A stretch of 64,000 bases of DNA from Sphingomonas gellani (GTDB lineage: Bacteria > Pseudomonadota > Alphaproteobacteria > Sphingomonadales > Sphingomonadaceae): assembly GCF_900110035.1 (NCBI RefSeq), contig NZ_FOCF01000012.1:22395-86394 (forward strand), read 5' to 3'. The position numbers and the translations under genes were made by a program. The notes under the pieces were generated by a model. The model made no database searches. It was not told where the DNA came from and worked only from the letters and a program-made list of their open reading frames with translations. This document shows positions 8,621 to 17,861 of this stretch, one piece after another; within the stretch, counting starts at the first letter, position 1; each line of letters opens with the position of its first letter.

Positions 8621-9130
8621 TCAGCCCTTCGCCTTTCGCGCGGCGGAGATGAGACCGTCGAGCCAATCCTGATGGCCGTTAATCATCGGGTTCGGCTTGG
8701 TGGTCGCCAGGTCCTTGGCCGGCTGCCCGTTCTGCGTCTCCTGCGTCAGGATGCGGACGCGGCCGTCCGACAGGTCCTCCACCAGCCAGACATGATGCAC
8801 GTCGAGGCGGGTGTCGCCCTCGCCCGACCAGCCGTGCCAGGCGACGCGACCGGGTTCGTTGCCAGCGGGTGCGACATACTCCACCACCTCGGCATCGACC
8901 GGGAAGCCGAAGGTTTCGAAGTAGAAGCGCATGCCGTTGGCCAGCTCGGGGCCGGCCCCTTCGGGCAAGCGGATGTTGGCACTGTTGGCATAATAGTCCG
9001 GCCAGCGCGGCGCCTCGGCGAGGAACGGCCAGACCTCCGCGGCGGACAGCCCCGCGACGATGACCTCGTTGGAAGCGAAATTGTCGGTGAAACCGGGAAC
9101 ATAGCCTTCAGGCCAATGGATCGAGTTCAT
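8621..9130 (-). CDS. SRPBCC (polyketide cyclase/START-like) protein
   Basis: About 169 residues. The sequence SNEVIVAGLSAAEVWPFLAE, then an RWPDYYANSANIRL stretch and a C-terminal helix (NGHQDWLDGLISAARKA), fits the helix-grip hydrophobic-ligand fold of SRPBCC proteins. I place the start at the ATG at 9130; upstream Met codons lie in the divergent promoter. It may bind or process a hydrophobic ligand and probably shares a transcript with the old yellow enzyme gene downstream. A LysR gene diverges at 9230. Biochemical function is unknown. Confidence 0.8.
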   Translation of the reverse strand: MNSIHWPEGYVPGFTDNFASNEVIVAGLSAAEVWPFLAEAPRWPDYYANSANIRLPEGAGPELANGMRFYFETFGFPVDAEVVEYVAPAGNEPGRVAWHGWSGEGDTRLDVHHVWLVEDLSDGRVRILTQETQNGQPAKDLATTKPNPMINGHQDWLDGLISAARKAKG

Positions 9131-9175
9131 GTCGGACCTGCTTTGTTGCGTCGGCATGCTGCCGCTTCCCAACAT

Positions 9176-9191
9176 ATGGCCATCGTGCCAT
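9176..9191. promoter_or_regulatory. LysR-type operator candidate
   Basis: ATGGC-CATCGT-GCCAT is a perfect 5-6-5 inverted repeat in the 99-base gap between the divergent SRPBCC and LysR genes. Its spacing is compatible with a LysR dimer half-site pair. Placement is the main argument. Confidence 0.45.
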
Positions 9192-9229
9192 GATAACGCC
9201 AATAAGCCTCAACTATCGGGCGTATCAGC

Positions 9230-10150
9230 GTGCGTGATATCAGGACGATTGATCTCAACCTGCTTCGTGCGCTTGATGCGCTGCTCGACGAGCGACACGT
9301 CAGCAAGGCAGCCCATCGACTCGGCGTTACCCAGCCGGCGGTCAGCGGCATGCTTACACGGCTGCGCGAGAGCTTCGACGACCCGCTCTTCGTGCGCGGG
9401 CAGCGCGGCGTACAGCCAACGTTGCGGGCGCTGGCACTGGCGGCGCCGGTCAAGCACATCCTGGCGGAGGTCGAGGCGCTGCTGCGGCCGGCTGCCTTCG
9501 ATCCGGCGACGGCAGCCTTCACGCTGACGATTGCGGCCACCGACTATGCACTGCAAGCCGTGGTGGTGCCGTTCGTCACCGCGCTGCGCCGTCAGGCGCC
9601 CGGCATCCGGGTGGCGACGCGGCCGGTCGACAATGCCCTCGTGGCCCGACAGCTCGAGCGCGGCGAACTCGACCTCGCCCTCATGACGCCGGACACCGCC
9701 CCGCTCGATCTCCACGCGCGCCGGCTGTTCGACGAAACCTACGTTTGTGCGCTCCGTGTCGGGCACCCGGATGCGGCCGGTGACGCCCTGTCGCTTGATC
9801 GCTTCTGCTTGCTCGATCACGCGCTCGTGTCCTTCTCGGGCGGCGCATTCCACGGCGTCACCGATGAGGTGCTCGCCGGATTGCACCGGGAGCGGCGTGT
9901 GGCGCTATCTTTCCACAGTTTCCTGGCGCTTGCGGAGGTGCTGCGCACGACCGACCTGATCGCAGTGGTCCCGCGCCGCCTCGCGGCCGGTGCGGACGGA
10001 TTGGCGCTCGTCGAGCCTCCCGTCTCCGTGCCGGGCTTCACCAAGCTCGCCGTCTGGCATGGCCGGACGCACAATGATGACGGGCAGCGCTGGGCTCGGA
10101 CACTCCTGTTCGAAACGTGCGAAGCGGTCCGAGCCTTCAGCGGTGAGTAG
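9230..10150 (+). CDS. LysR-family transcriptional regulator
   Basis: A 306-residue protein with HTH DLNLLRALDALLDERHVSKA followed by AAHRLGVTQPAVSGMLTRLR, then a NodD-like substrate-binding domain (LDLALMTPDTAPLDLHARRL). It starts at a GTG; the next Met is too far inside the HTH. It diverges from the SRPBCC/old yellow enzyme operon, which it most likely regulates. The ligand is unknown. Confidence 0.92.
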   Translation: MRDIRTIDLNLLRALDALLDERHVSKAAHRLGVTQPAVSGMLTRLRESFDDPLFVRGQRGVQPTLRALALAAPVKHILAEVEALLRPAAFDPATAAFTLTIAATDYALQAVVVPFVTALRRQAPGIRVATRPVDNALVARQLERGELDLALMTPDTAPLDLHARRLFDETYVCALRVGHPDAAGDALSLDRFCLLDHALVSFSGGAFHGVTDEVLAGLHRERRVALSFHSFLALAEVLRTTDLIAVVPRRLAAGADGLALVEPPVSVPGFTKLAVWHGRTHNDDGQRWARTLLFETCEAVRAFSGE

Positions 10151-10231
10151 CTGCATCTGCGAAATCTAGATTGGGAACGGCCAACGCGACGGTGCACCCG
10201 TCCCGATATCGATGATTGATCGGGAAAGGCG

Positions 10232-10693
10232 CTACGTCACGGCGGCGAGGCTCCGGGCACGCTCAATGTCCTTGGGGCGGCCAAAAGCGGTGAGCCTGGC
10301 CTGTAGCTCCATCCTCTCGGGGACGAAGACGACGGCACCTTCGACCTCGACGCTTTGTCGCGTCGCCGGTCGCACCGGCAACCATGCTTCACCTGATCGA
10401 CGTTGGAAGTCTGCCATAAACTCGACCGGCAACGTGGTCGCGGTTCAAGTGCCGAAGATGCTCGACCGGAACGCCGCGTGCGGCGATCATGGCCGAAGCT
10501 CAATGCCGATCGCCGGCAGGATGCGTCGTGCGTCGGCAACGCTCAACAGCACATCCACGTCGGCGACATGGCCGGGATCAGCCCCATGGAGGGCAACGGC
10601 TGCGCTGGCGATGATCCACCAAGGATCATGCGCTTCTGCCATCACGTTGCCGATCGCCTTCAACGACGCTGAGAGGACCGGATTGAATATCAT
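10232..10693 (-). pseudogene. Nucleotidyltransferase-like protein gene with two in-frame TGA codons
   Basis: Two short open stretches, 10487-10693 and 10232-10432, lie in the same reading frame and are separated only by two TGA codons about 42 bases apart. Read through, they give one protein of about 153 residues: IIASAAVALHGADPGHVADV with DVDVLL resembling a nucleotidyltransferase-type active-site strand, then FRSSIFGT, LPVEFMADFQ, and a C-terminal FGRPKDIERARSL tail. I recall that overall pattern in small nucleotidyltransferase-like proteins. The second TGA sits where a Trp would be expected. Interpreted as a recently inactivated gene by point mutation rather than frameshift. Confidence 0.65.
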
Positions 10694-10747
10694 CGGTCTC
10701 TTATAGCGCCGGCCGTCCCGCCAACGATCGTTGATCGGAAACGCGGA

Positions 10748-11161
10748 TCAGAGCGCGCGAGATAGGGGGAGGATGTGGTCACGGGTTAAAGGGGCGAGGG
10801 GCAGCGCCGTTGCTGCAACATGATCGACCCAGACGGCCTCCTCGATCTCTGATCGCGTAGCGGGGGCGTGCCGCATCCGCACATGGAAGATTTCAGCCTC
10901 AACGGTATGGCCGGGCTCGTTCGCTGCGGGTGCGGAGTAGCGGCCGAGATGCCGCGCATCATCGTCAGCGGCCAGCACCAGCCCTATTTCCTCCCTCAGC
11001 TCGCGACGCAGGGCACCTACAGGGCTCTCACCATCCTCGATCTTGCCACCGGCCTGCATAAACCATTCGGTTCCTGTCTTGCGTACCAACAGCAAGCGTC
11101 CGGCACCGTCATCTATCAGGGCGGCAGCTATTCGAATGGTGCAGGGGGCCTCGTCGCTCAT
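10748..11161 (-). CDS. Nudix hydrolase
   Basis: A 137-residue protein with a complete Nudix box GGKIEDGESPVGALRRELRE-EIGLV (G-x5-E-x7-RE-x2-EE-x-G). It is preceded by the LLLVRKTGTEWFMQAGGK strand typical of the family. It should hydrolyse a nucleoside diphosphate linked to another moiety; the substrate cannot be assigned. The ATG at 11161 is used as the start. It lies just upstream of the broken nucleotidyltransferase-like gene on the same strand. Confidence 0.92.
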   Translation of the reverse strand: MSDEAPCTIRIAAALIDDGAGRLLLVRKTGTEWFMQAGGKIEDGESPVGALRRELREEIGLVLAADDDARHLGRYSAPAANEPGHTVEAEIFHVRMRHAPATRSEIEEAVWVDHVAATALPLAPLTRDHILPLSRAL

Positions 11162-11373
11162 GAACCCATGCTAGTGGGTGCGCCTCGCCGCTCAACCGCC
11201 TTCCCGGTTTCGATCGGGAAAAGAGAACGGCAGAGACGTTCTCAAATCTGGTCAGAAAGGCTATTCCGAGAAGATGGTGACCCTGGTGATCGCTCGCAAA
11301 GCCAGCGTATAAGCACGGGTGACGCTGCGCCAGACCAGCATCCGGTCGTTCGCGCGGGCGAACGGGGATTACT

Positions 11374-12390
11374 ATGGTAGCCCAGACCAGTAACGGCGTT
11401 GGTCGCCGACATGTCGCCGCAAGCATCACACCCGCCATCATCGTCGCGCTTGCTGGAATGGCGGTACGGACGCCGTTGACGAATGCCTATCCGTTTGCAG
11501 CGCTATTGCTGTTCCTGTGGGTGGTCGCGGACACGCTGATGCTGTCGTTGATCGCCCGATCAGAAGGAAAGCCGCCATGGAGCGCCGTGCTGGGCGTGCT
11601 GGCCGGCGCCAGCTTCACCGTTTGGCTTGGTTCGCCATCGGCGATGCGGGAAGCGCTATTGGAGACTCCAGCGCTGGTAGTGACGATGGCGGCCGTCGTT
11701 CTGGGTCATGTCGCCTGGGCCACGTCCCGAGCGCGCCAGGCGGTGGGCAAGAAAGGCATCGACCAGAAGCAGCGATGGGTGTCGGCCGCATCCGAGATAT
11801 TCCCGCCGGCCCTGGTCCGCTTGGCCGTGGCGGAGATGACGGTGATCCACATGGCGCTGTTTCGCTGGGGCGGACCGGCAGACGTGCCGGCCAACGCCCG
11901 CGCTTTCGCCTACCACAGGCACCTGACGCCGATGTGCGCGACGCTGCTGATCCTGTCGGCGATCGAGATCGCCGTTTACCATCTGCTGGTCGGACACTGG
12001 AGCCGCACCGCCACGCTGGTCATGTTCGTCCTGAGCGACGTGGGGTTCGTATATCTGGTCGGCCTCATCAAGTCGTTCAGGTTCAGGCCGGTGCTGTTGA
12101 CACCCGAGGGTGTGCGCGTGCGGGCCGGCTTCCTGATCGACCAGCTCGTGCCGCTCGATGCGATCGTTGCCATAGAAGGCGGCTTCACTGGCGAGGAGGT
12201 ACGCGATCCCGCGACCCTCAATGCGGCGCTGCTTGCCTGGCCCAACATTATGCTGCGGTTGGATCGCCCTGTGCCTCGTCGCTCACTTCTGAAAAGGCGA
12301 GAGCCCTTCGTTCGTGTTGCGTTCCGCCTGGATGATCCGGAGCCTTTCACCCGTCTCCTTGCCTGGCGGCTAGATCACCGCTCAAGCTAA
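11374..12390 (+). CDS. Multi-pass membrane protein of unknown function
   Basis: A 338-residue protein with about six hydrophobic stretches, clustered at residues 17-60, 70-90, 97-115, 190-210 and 218-240. A soluble C-terminal part of about 100 residues (LLTPEGVRVRAGFLIDQLVP) resembles a PH-like beta domain found in some bacterial membrane proteins; that is a weak impression. No catalytic motif is evident. It follows a 212-base intergenic region carrying a TCGATCGGGAAAAG motif. Confidence 0.75.
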   Translation: MVAQTSNGVGRRHVAASITPAIIVALAGMAVRTPLTNAYPFAALLLFLWVVADTLMLSLIARSEGKPPWSAVLGVLAGASFTVWLGSPSAMREALLETPALVVTMAAVVLGHVAWATSRARQAVGKKGIDQKQRWVSAASEIFPPALVRLAVAEMTVIHMALFRWGGPADVPANARAFAYHRHLTPMCATLLILSAIEIAVYHLLVGHWSRTATLVMFVLSDVGFVYLVGLIKSFRFRPVLLTPEGVRVRAGFLIDQLVPLDAIVAIEGGFTGEEVRDPATLNAALLAWPNIMLRLDRPVPRRSLLKRREPFVRVAFRLDDPEPFTRLLAWRLDHRSS

Positions 12391-12488
12391 TCAGCCTTTT
12401 CGCGAACGGCACGCGAAACGGGCGAGGCTCGCCTTGTTCGGTCCCTTGATCGGCGTCATGCTGATCCGTCTTTGAGAAGGGGGAGTGG

Positions 12489-13031
12489 ATGTCTACGGTC
12501 AACTACCGCCCGGCAACGGCTAGAGATGCGTCGTTACTCGGCGCGCTGCACGTCACGTCATGGCATGAAACCTATTCCGGGTTGCTTCCTCAAGACATGC
12601 TGGACGGTTTGTCGGCTGAAAGCCGGACTGCGATGTGGGCTACGGTTCTCGACGCCCCCACCAACTCGAATGGAACACGGGTGTATGTAGCGGAAGGCGC
12701 GGCCGGGATCGTGGGTTTCGGGGCATGTGGCGGCCAACGAGACGATGTGATGCGCGAGAGTGGCTTCACCGGTGAGATCGGCGCGATTTATATCCTTCGC
12801 TCGCAACAAGGTGCTGGCGTGGGGCGAGCGCTCATGAGCCTGATAGCGCGCGATCTAGTGGAGCGGCCGATACCAAGCGCTAGCCTTTGGGTGCTGCGCG
12901 AAAATGTGAGAGCACGGGGCTTCTATGACGGCTTGGGGGGCGCGATCATCACTGAGAAGGAAGTCGCGGAAGGCGATACGACCTTGCACGAGGTGGCATA
13001 TGGTTGGCCGGACCTCGCGCACCTGATCTGA
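12489..13031 (+). CDS. GNAT-family N-acetyltransferase
   Basis: A 180-residue GNAT protein. Motif A appears as IGAIYILRSQQGAGVGRALM (Q/R-x2-G-x-G/A pyrophosphate loop), and ASLWVLRENVRARGFYDGLG is the motif B region. The start ATG at 12489 is preceded by a GGGGGAG ribosome-binding site. It transfers an acetyl group from acetyl-CoA to an unknown amine; many close homologues of this layout are uncharacterised. Confidence 0.92.
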   Translation: MSTVNYRPATARDASLLGALHVTSWHETYSGLLPQDMLDGLSAESRTAMWATVLDAPTNSNGTRVYVAEGAAGIVGFGACGGQRDDVMRESGFTGEIGAIYILRSQQGAGVGRALMSLIARDLVERPIPSASLWVLRENVRARGFYDGLGGAIITEKEVAEGDTTLHEVAYGWPDLAHLI

Positions 13032-13102
13032 CCGAAGGGCCATCCCATTAGGATGGTGTTTCGAGAAGCTCGTTCGACGATCCCGTAAGACCGTGCCTCC
13101 AC

Positions 13103-14110
13103 TCAGTAACGAGAGAAGCGGGCTCGATGGGTTGCCGGATTGGTGCCGAGCTGGCGCTGGAACGCACGACGCAGCTTCTGCTCATCGCCATAGCCAGATT
13201 GAACGGCGATGCTCTTCAAGGGAAGGCCGGTTTCTTCGAGAGCCCGGCACGCAGCCTCTAACCGCATCCGCTCGACCGTCTTGGCGGGCGTACAGCCGAC
13301 TTTCGCCGCGTAGCTGCGGGCGAACGTGCGCGGCGCCATGCCCGCGCGTGCCGCCAGGCGGGGGACGGTCAGGTCCGATCCGAGGTTCGCGGCCATCCAG
13401 GCGTGGAGCTCGACGAAGCCGTGATCCCTCGTCTGGGCGGCAAGCGGAACACTGAACTGCGACTGCCCTCCCGCTCGCTTCATGAAAACGACCATCTGTC
13501 GTGCCGCATCGATCGCGATGCGGGGGCCGTAATCCTCCTCGATCAGCGCCAGCGTGAGGTCGATGCCGGAGCTGACGCCTGCGGACGTCCATAGCGTGTC
13601 GTCGCGAACGAAGATGCTGTCGGCATCGACCTCCAACGCGGGGTGCCGGGCCTTCAGCTTGTCGAGCCATGCCCAATGCGTTGCCACCCTGCGCCCATCG
13701 AGCTGGCCCGCAGCCGCGAGCAGGAAGGCACCCGTACACACCGAACAGAGTCTCCGCACCGAGCCGGCTCGCGCGACGATGAAGTCCCGCAAGGCTGGTT
13801 CAACCTCATACTCCTCGCCCCAGCAGCCACCCGGCGCGATGAGCGTGTCGATCGGCACGTCGGCGAGCGCCGACACCGGGACCGTGACGAGGGGGAGGCC
13901 CGAGCTGGTGACGACAGTGCCACCGCTGCCAGAGGCCACGATCGTCTCGTATTTTGCGGGATCGCCGGTCCGGACACTGCGGTTGGCAGTGGTGAGCGCC
14001 TGCAACGGTCCTGCGAGGTCGAGCAGGTTCATCCCATCATAGGCGAGCAGCACGACGCGCACGGGCCGTTTTGCCGGTCCTGCCGGCCTGTCGATTGCTC
14101 CATCAGCCAT
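13103..14110 (-). CDS. GlxA-type AraC-family regulator with DJ-1/PfpI N-terminal domain
   Basis: About 335 residues. The N-terminal two thirds form a DJ-1/PfpI-like domain (VVLLAYDGMNLLDLAGPLQA, then RLCSVCTGAFLLAAAGQLDG with the nucleophile-elbow Cys). The C-terminus is an AraC HTH pair ending GYGDEQKLRRAFQRQLG. I place the start at the ATG at 14110, giving an 8-base overlap with the stop of the upstream DJ-1 lipoprotein gene. The two are therefore likely translationally coupled. Members of this branch usually regulate catabolic genes; the target here is not apparent. Confidence 0.92.
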   Translation of the reverse strand: MADGAIDRPAGPAKRPVRVVLLAYDGMNLLDLAGPLQALTTANRSVRTGDPAKYETIVASGSGGTVVTSSGLPLVTVPVSALADVPIDTLIAPGGCWGEEYEVEPALRDFIVARAGSVRRLCSVCTGAFLLAAAGQLDGRRVATHWAWLDKLKARHPALEVDADSIFVRDDTLWTSAGVSSGIDLTLALIEEDYGPRIAIDAARQMVVFMKRAGGQSQFSVPLAAQTRDHGFVELHAWMAANLGSDLTVPRLAARAGMAPRTFARSYAAKVGCTPAKTVERMRLEAACRALEETGLPLKSIAVQSGYGDEQKLRRAFQRQLGTNPATHRARFSRY

Positions 14111-15254
14111 TGAAGCCGGGGTACTCGAAGTCGAGCGCGACACCATAGGCCGTCTGCCGGCCGTAAGACCGTGCGATGTCCGTCAGCACGCGGTCGAGCG
14201 CCAAACCGGGTCTGCCGGTGGGAACCGCCACCTGGCGGTCGAGGGATCGTGCGTCGGTACGCTCAGGAAGTACGCGCAGCCCGTGCAGAGTCTCGACCGG
14301 TTCCTGATTGGTACCGAGCGCATAGGCGTGGGCGCGATTGCTCCGCGTGTAGGCGTCTGCCGTAAGTGCCAGGGCGACCTCGTCCACGCCCGCGTCGACC
14401 GGAATGCCCAAGGCTTGAGGCTTGTGGAACCAGCCGTTGAGATACTGGGTGGTGGCGAACGCGGACAGGTTGCGGCCGAGCTTGGGATGAAAGCGCCGGC
14501 TGTCATGGTTCGGGCTCCAATCGGGCGTGCCGATCTCGGCCGCGACCGTGGCGGCGCGTTCACGCCCGGCGATCGCCTCCACCAGTGCAAGCGAGGTCGG
14601 GATGGCGGCGCTGATCCCGGCGCTGGAGACGATGGTCCCGTCGGCGACATAGCGTCGATCATCGACCCAACGGATGTTGGGGTAGTGCTTGCGACGGTAG
14701 CCCGCCGTCGCCCAGTGCGCCGTGGCGCGGTGTCCGTCCATCATACCGCTGCCGGCGACCACCAGCGCGCCGTCGCAGATGCTGACTAGCGTACTTCCTT
14801 TCGCCGCCTGCTCCCTGATCCAGGCGAGCAAGGCAGGATCATCGCGCCGAACCACTGCCGGCACCACCACATAGTCGGCACCCTCGGGATAGCGTGCATC
14901 GAAATCGGCGACCGAGCCCTGCGGCTGGAGACGCAGCGCGGGCCGCATCGTCATCGGCCCTGCCTTAGTCGCGATAGGCACGACCTCGCCGACGTCGGCC
15001 TGGCGCAGGATACCATAAGGAATGACATAGTCGGTCAGCTCGGTGCCGCTGTTCTCCCCGACGATTGCTATGACCGGCCGCGTTCTGCCGAAGCGGGCAT
15101 GGTAGGGCGTGATGCGTTCGTCGCCCGCTTTTGCAGCGATGCTCTGCTGTTGCGGCGCGGCAGACGTGCGACCGGTAGCGACCGAGCCGCAACCGACGAT
15201 GAGGCTCGCTGCGGAAAGCATAATGATGCGGGCACGGGCGCTGCGAAGGGTCAT
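14103..15254 (-). CDS. Exported DJ-1/PfpI-family lipoprotein
   Basis: A 383-residue protein with an N-terminal signal ending in a plausible lipobox (LIVGC). A DJ-1/PfpI domain (VIAIVGENSGTELTDYVIPY, SICDGALVVAGSGMMDGHRA) has Cys at the nucleophile elbow, and a roughly 140-residue C-terminal extension follows. Its DJ-1 domain is the same fold as the N-terminal domain of the overlapping GlxA-type regulator at 13103, so the operon pairs an exported and a cytoplasmic member of one fold family. Possible roles are detoxification of reactive carbonyls or ligand sensing; neither is shown. Confidence 0.85.
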   Translation of the reverse strand: MTLRSARARIIMLSAASLIVGCGSVATGRTSAAPQQQSIAAKAGDERITPYHARFGRTRPVIAIVGENSGTELTDYVIPYGILRQADVGEVVPIATKAGPMTMRPALRLQPQGSVADFDARYPEGADYVVVPAVVRRDDPALLAWIREQAAKGSTLVSICDGALVVAGSGMMDGHRATAHWATAGYRRKHYPNIRWVDDRRYVADGTIVSSAGISAAIPTSLALVEAIAGRERAATVAAEIGTPDWSPNHDSRRFHPKLGRNLSAFATTQYLNGWFHKPQALGIPVDAGVDEVALALTADAYTRSNRAHAYALGTNQEPVETLHGLRVLPERTDARSLDRQVAVPTGRPGLALDRVLTDIARSYGRQTAYGVALDFEYPGFNG

Positions 15255-15733
15255 GGTGGAAAGTTCCGAACGAGAGTTGCCACTCGCTTCTCGATCGAAA
15301 CCCGCTCAGCTCAAATGCCGGCCTTCTATCATTCTCTGCCATTACAGTGTTTCCCAGAAACGAACCAACGGCGGGAAAGCGGCGTCGCGGGCGGTGCTGG
15401 CTACCGTCTGAGAGTGCCGCTTTCCCGAAATCCGTTCCCGATTGCGTTTTCCCGAAACAGGCGAATGGAGATGAAGAAAGGGGAAAGTCGCAGCCGCCTT
15501 AGATGAGGGTCTCCCAGACCCACGCGAGCGCCGGCTGCGACCCGCAGTCGGCCATTCAACGCAGCCAGACCGCTTCCCAGAAGCGGACGCCCGTTCATCG
15601 CGCACGGAAACAACCTCGCGCTAGTCGCGGCAGGCGAGCTGAAAGGCGTGGGTCGCCCAACGCGGTTGCAGCTTGATGCATTGTCGGTAGTTAGCACGCG
15701 CAATCGATCAGCAGGGATAAGACGGCAAACAGG
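15255..15733. other. Intergenic region with recurrent TTTCCC motifs
   Basis: About 480 bases without a convincing gene. It contains several copies of a short motif, TTTCCCAGAAAC near 15350, TTTCCCGAAATCC near 15420 and TTTTCCCGAAACAGG near 15450, related to the TTGATCGGGAAA motifs elsewhere in the window. The ORFs here have Arg/Ser-rich, non-coding-like translations. It probably holds divergent promoters for the DJ-1 lipoprotein and DUF1176 genes. Confidence 0.5.
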
Positions 15734-16789
15734 ATGGTGTCAGAAGTGACTAGCGCCGTGCTGCTCGCTTTCGGGATGACCGCAGGTCTCAGCGGATCAC
15801 TGAGCGTCGAGCCTATCCAGTCTTATGACAGCTATCAAAGCTGGTTCGTTGCATGTGACAATACGCTAACATGTGTCGCCAAAGGGTTCGATGATGGAAG
15901 TGGTGGCGCGGAGATCCGGATTGAGCGCCATGCCGGCGCAGATGGCGAGCTTGTGGCGTCGATCAGCAGCAACGAGCGGTTTACGCCATCGGATATCAGG
16001 ATCGACGGTAAGCCGGCCGGATTGGGAGGAGCGGCTTGGGAATACACCAGTTCGTCGGACGGAAGTTCGATCACCAGCAGCGATTTCACCGCAATCCGCG
16101 CATTGATACGGAAATTGCGCAACGCGACGCACGTGACGATGGGTAGTGAAGAGGCTATACCCCTGGCCGGGTTCAGCGCGGCGATGCTGCGCCTCGAAGA
16201 TCGCCAGGGCAGGATCGATGGCGTCACCGCGCTGCTCAAATCCGGCTCTCGACCGGCGTCGTCTGTTCCAGCCGCCCCGCCGCTGCCGCACATTCCCAGC
16301 CATCCAATCAACGCGCGCTTCAGGCCAGGTGAGGAGACGAAGCTTATCGCGCTTGTTCGTGCCGATCAGAAGGCATTGTTCGCCAAAGAGGAATGCCAGG
16401 ACACACAGCAGACACCTGAAGCATTCGCGCTTGATCAGGCTCAGGCGCTTGTTCTGGTCCCCTGCATCATGGGCGCCTACCAGGGATCATCGCTTGCCTT
16501 TATCGCACGACGGGGCAGCGGCCGAGCCCAGCGGCTGATCGCGCCCATGCCCTATCTCGGCAACGATCGAGATCGCGCCAATGCCGACTATTTCACCGAA
16601 GGCAGCTTCGATCCCGCGACCGGCACATTGAGCATGGCTGCAAAAGGACGGGGGCTTGCAGATTGTGGTGTCGCCGCGAGCTGGATTTGGAACGGTAAGG
16701 CGTTCAACTTGTCGGCGATGTCACTCCAACAAACATGTGGCGGGAGTGAACCAGGCGATTGGCCAGTGCTTTTCAGGTCCACGCAATAA
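15734..16789 (+). CDS. DUF1176-domain exported protein
   Basis: A 351-residue protein with a short N-terminal hydrophobic segment (VSEVTSAVLLAFGMTAGLSG), consistent with export. It matches the DUF1176 pattern: an SYQSWFVACDNTLTCVAKGF opening with paired cysteines, an FSAAMLRLEDRQGRIDG segment, and a C-terminal GRGLADCGVAASWIWNG with FNLSAMSL. The start may be slightly inside the listed one. Members of the family are periplasmic or membrane-anchored with no known activity. Confidence 0.8.
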   Translation: MVSEVTSAVLLAFGMTAGLSGSLSVEPIQSYDSYQSWFVACDNTLTCVAKGFDDGSGGAEIRIERHAGADGELVASISSNERFTPSDIRIDGKPAGLGGAAWEYTSSSDGSSITSSDFTAIRALIRKLRNATHVTMGSEEAIPLAGFSAAMLRLEDRQGRIDGVTALLKSGSRPASSVPAAPPLPHIPSHPINARFRPGEETKLIALVRADQKALFAKEECQDTQQTPEAFALDQAQALVLVPCIMGAYQGSSLAFIARRGSGRAQRLIAPMPYLGNDRDRANADYFTEGSFDPATGTLSMAAKGRGLADCGVAASWIWNGKAFNLSAMSLQQTCGGSEPGDWPVLFRSTQ

Positions 16790-16909
16790 TGTGAGCGGAA
16801 AAAAAAGCCGGACCAAGCTCCGCCGTTCAGAGGAACTCGACCGCTTCCGAGTATCAGCGTTTGGCTCGGGCTCTGACGTCGGCTCGGACTGGCTGCTATC
16901 GGACGTCCC

Positions 16910-17500
16910 TCAATTGCCGCGATCGAGCAGCTCGAACTGATCGTTGCTGTCGACTGACCAAGTGGCGGCCTCCGGTCGGCGATACTCGCATCCGATCAAC
17001 AGCTTTCCAGCCAGCCGCCCTTCCGGAGCTGCATAGGCAACCAAGTGCCGCGTCTCGGTCAGTTCACGTTCGTCGGGAATGTAGTCATTGCCGCTGGGCG
17101 TGATGCCCTGCGCGCGTTCAACGGCAGCCCGATCGGCGATTGGCAGTAGCGCCAACACCCGCCCGGGCTGGAGCACGATTGAGGTTGTCTGCCGGCCAAA
17201 CGCCAAAACCGGGGCCGTGAGGGCGAACAGGTTGTACGTCGGAGCGCCGTGATATTCGCTGGCGCGGGCGAAAGCAGCGGGATCGGCCTTTGCGAGGGCA
17301 GCGGGAACACCCGCCAGTTCGCCATCCGTCAGCTTGCAGGCAAGCGCTCGGTGCAACAGCGCCTCGGCGCCGGCCGCGCGCGCTGGAAGCGTGGTCAACA
17401 TCGAGACGACAAGCGAGGCGAGGACGCACAGCTGGCGGGCGCCCCACAGGGCCTTGACGTCCCCGCCGTCACCGGTCCGACCACTTCGTCCTGAAATCAT
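16910..17500 (-). CDS. Exported protein of unknown function
   Basis: About 196 residues from the ATG at 17500, which has an AAGGGG ribosome-binding site 8 bases upstream. A signal peptide (LCVLASLVVSMLTTLPARAA) is followed by a roughly 150-residue domain with two cysteines (ALACKLTDGEL and LLIGCEYRRPEA). I do not recognise the family. It sits in a run of small secreted proteins of similar size (17862 to 21698), possibly diverged relatives or co-inherited orphans. Confidence 0.75.
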   Translation of the reverse strand: MISGRSGRTGDGGDVKALWGARQLCVLASLVVSMLTTLPARAAGAEALLHRALACKLTDGELAGVPAALAKADPAAFARASEYHGAPTYNLFALTAPVLAFGRQTTSIVLQPGRVLALLPIADRAAVERAQGITPSGNDYIPDERELTETRHLVAYAAPEGRLAGKLLIGCEYRRPEAATWSVDSNDQFELLDRGN

Positions 17501-17861
17501 GGCGTACACCCCTTGTGATTGACCTTGTCGGCCTAGAGAAGCTGCCGGCTGCGAAACGTCGTCAGCCCTCCAGCCGCCGCAGCAACGCGTAGGTATGCCA
17601 CACATGATCGTTGGGAATAGGTTAGGTCGACGCGCAATGCGCGATTGCCCGGGGCATTGTCATTCCCGACGTTTAATCCTTACTCACTGAATTTGGCCGG
17701 TTCGAGTGCTCCGAACTCGAACCAAGGCGGGTTCGCCTTTAAAGCCCCATAGCGCGAGCCTTTGCCGTGAACGCATCGCGCGCGAGAGAGTTGGTGTGCT
17801 TCGGAGAGCGGCGGCCGTTTCCGCGGCACACAAGAACACGATCCCGCGTCAGGAGGCCATA

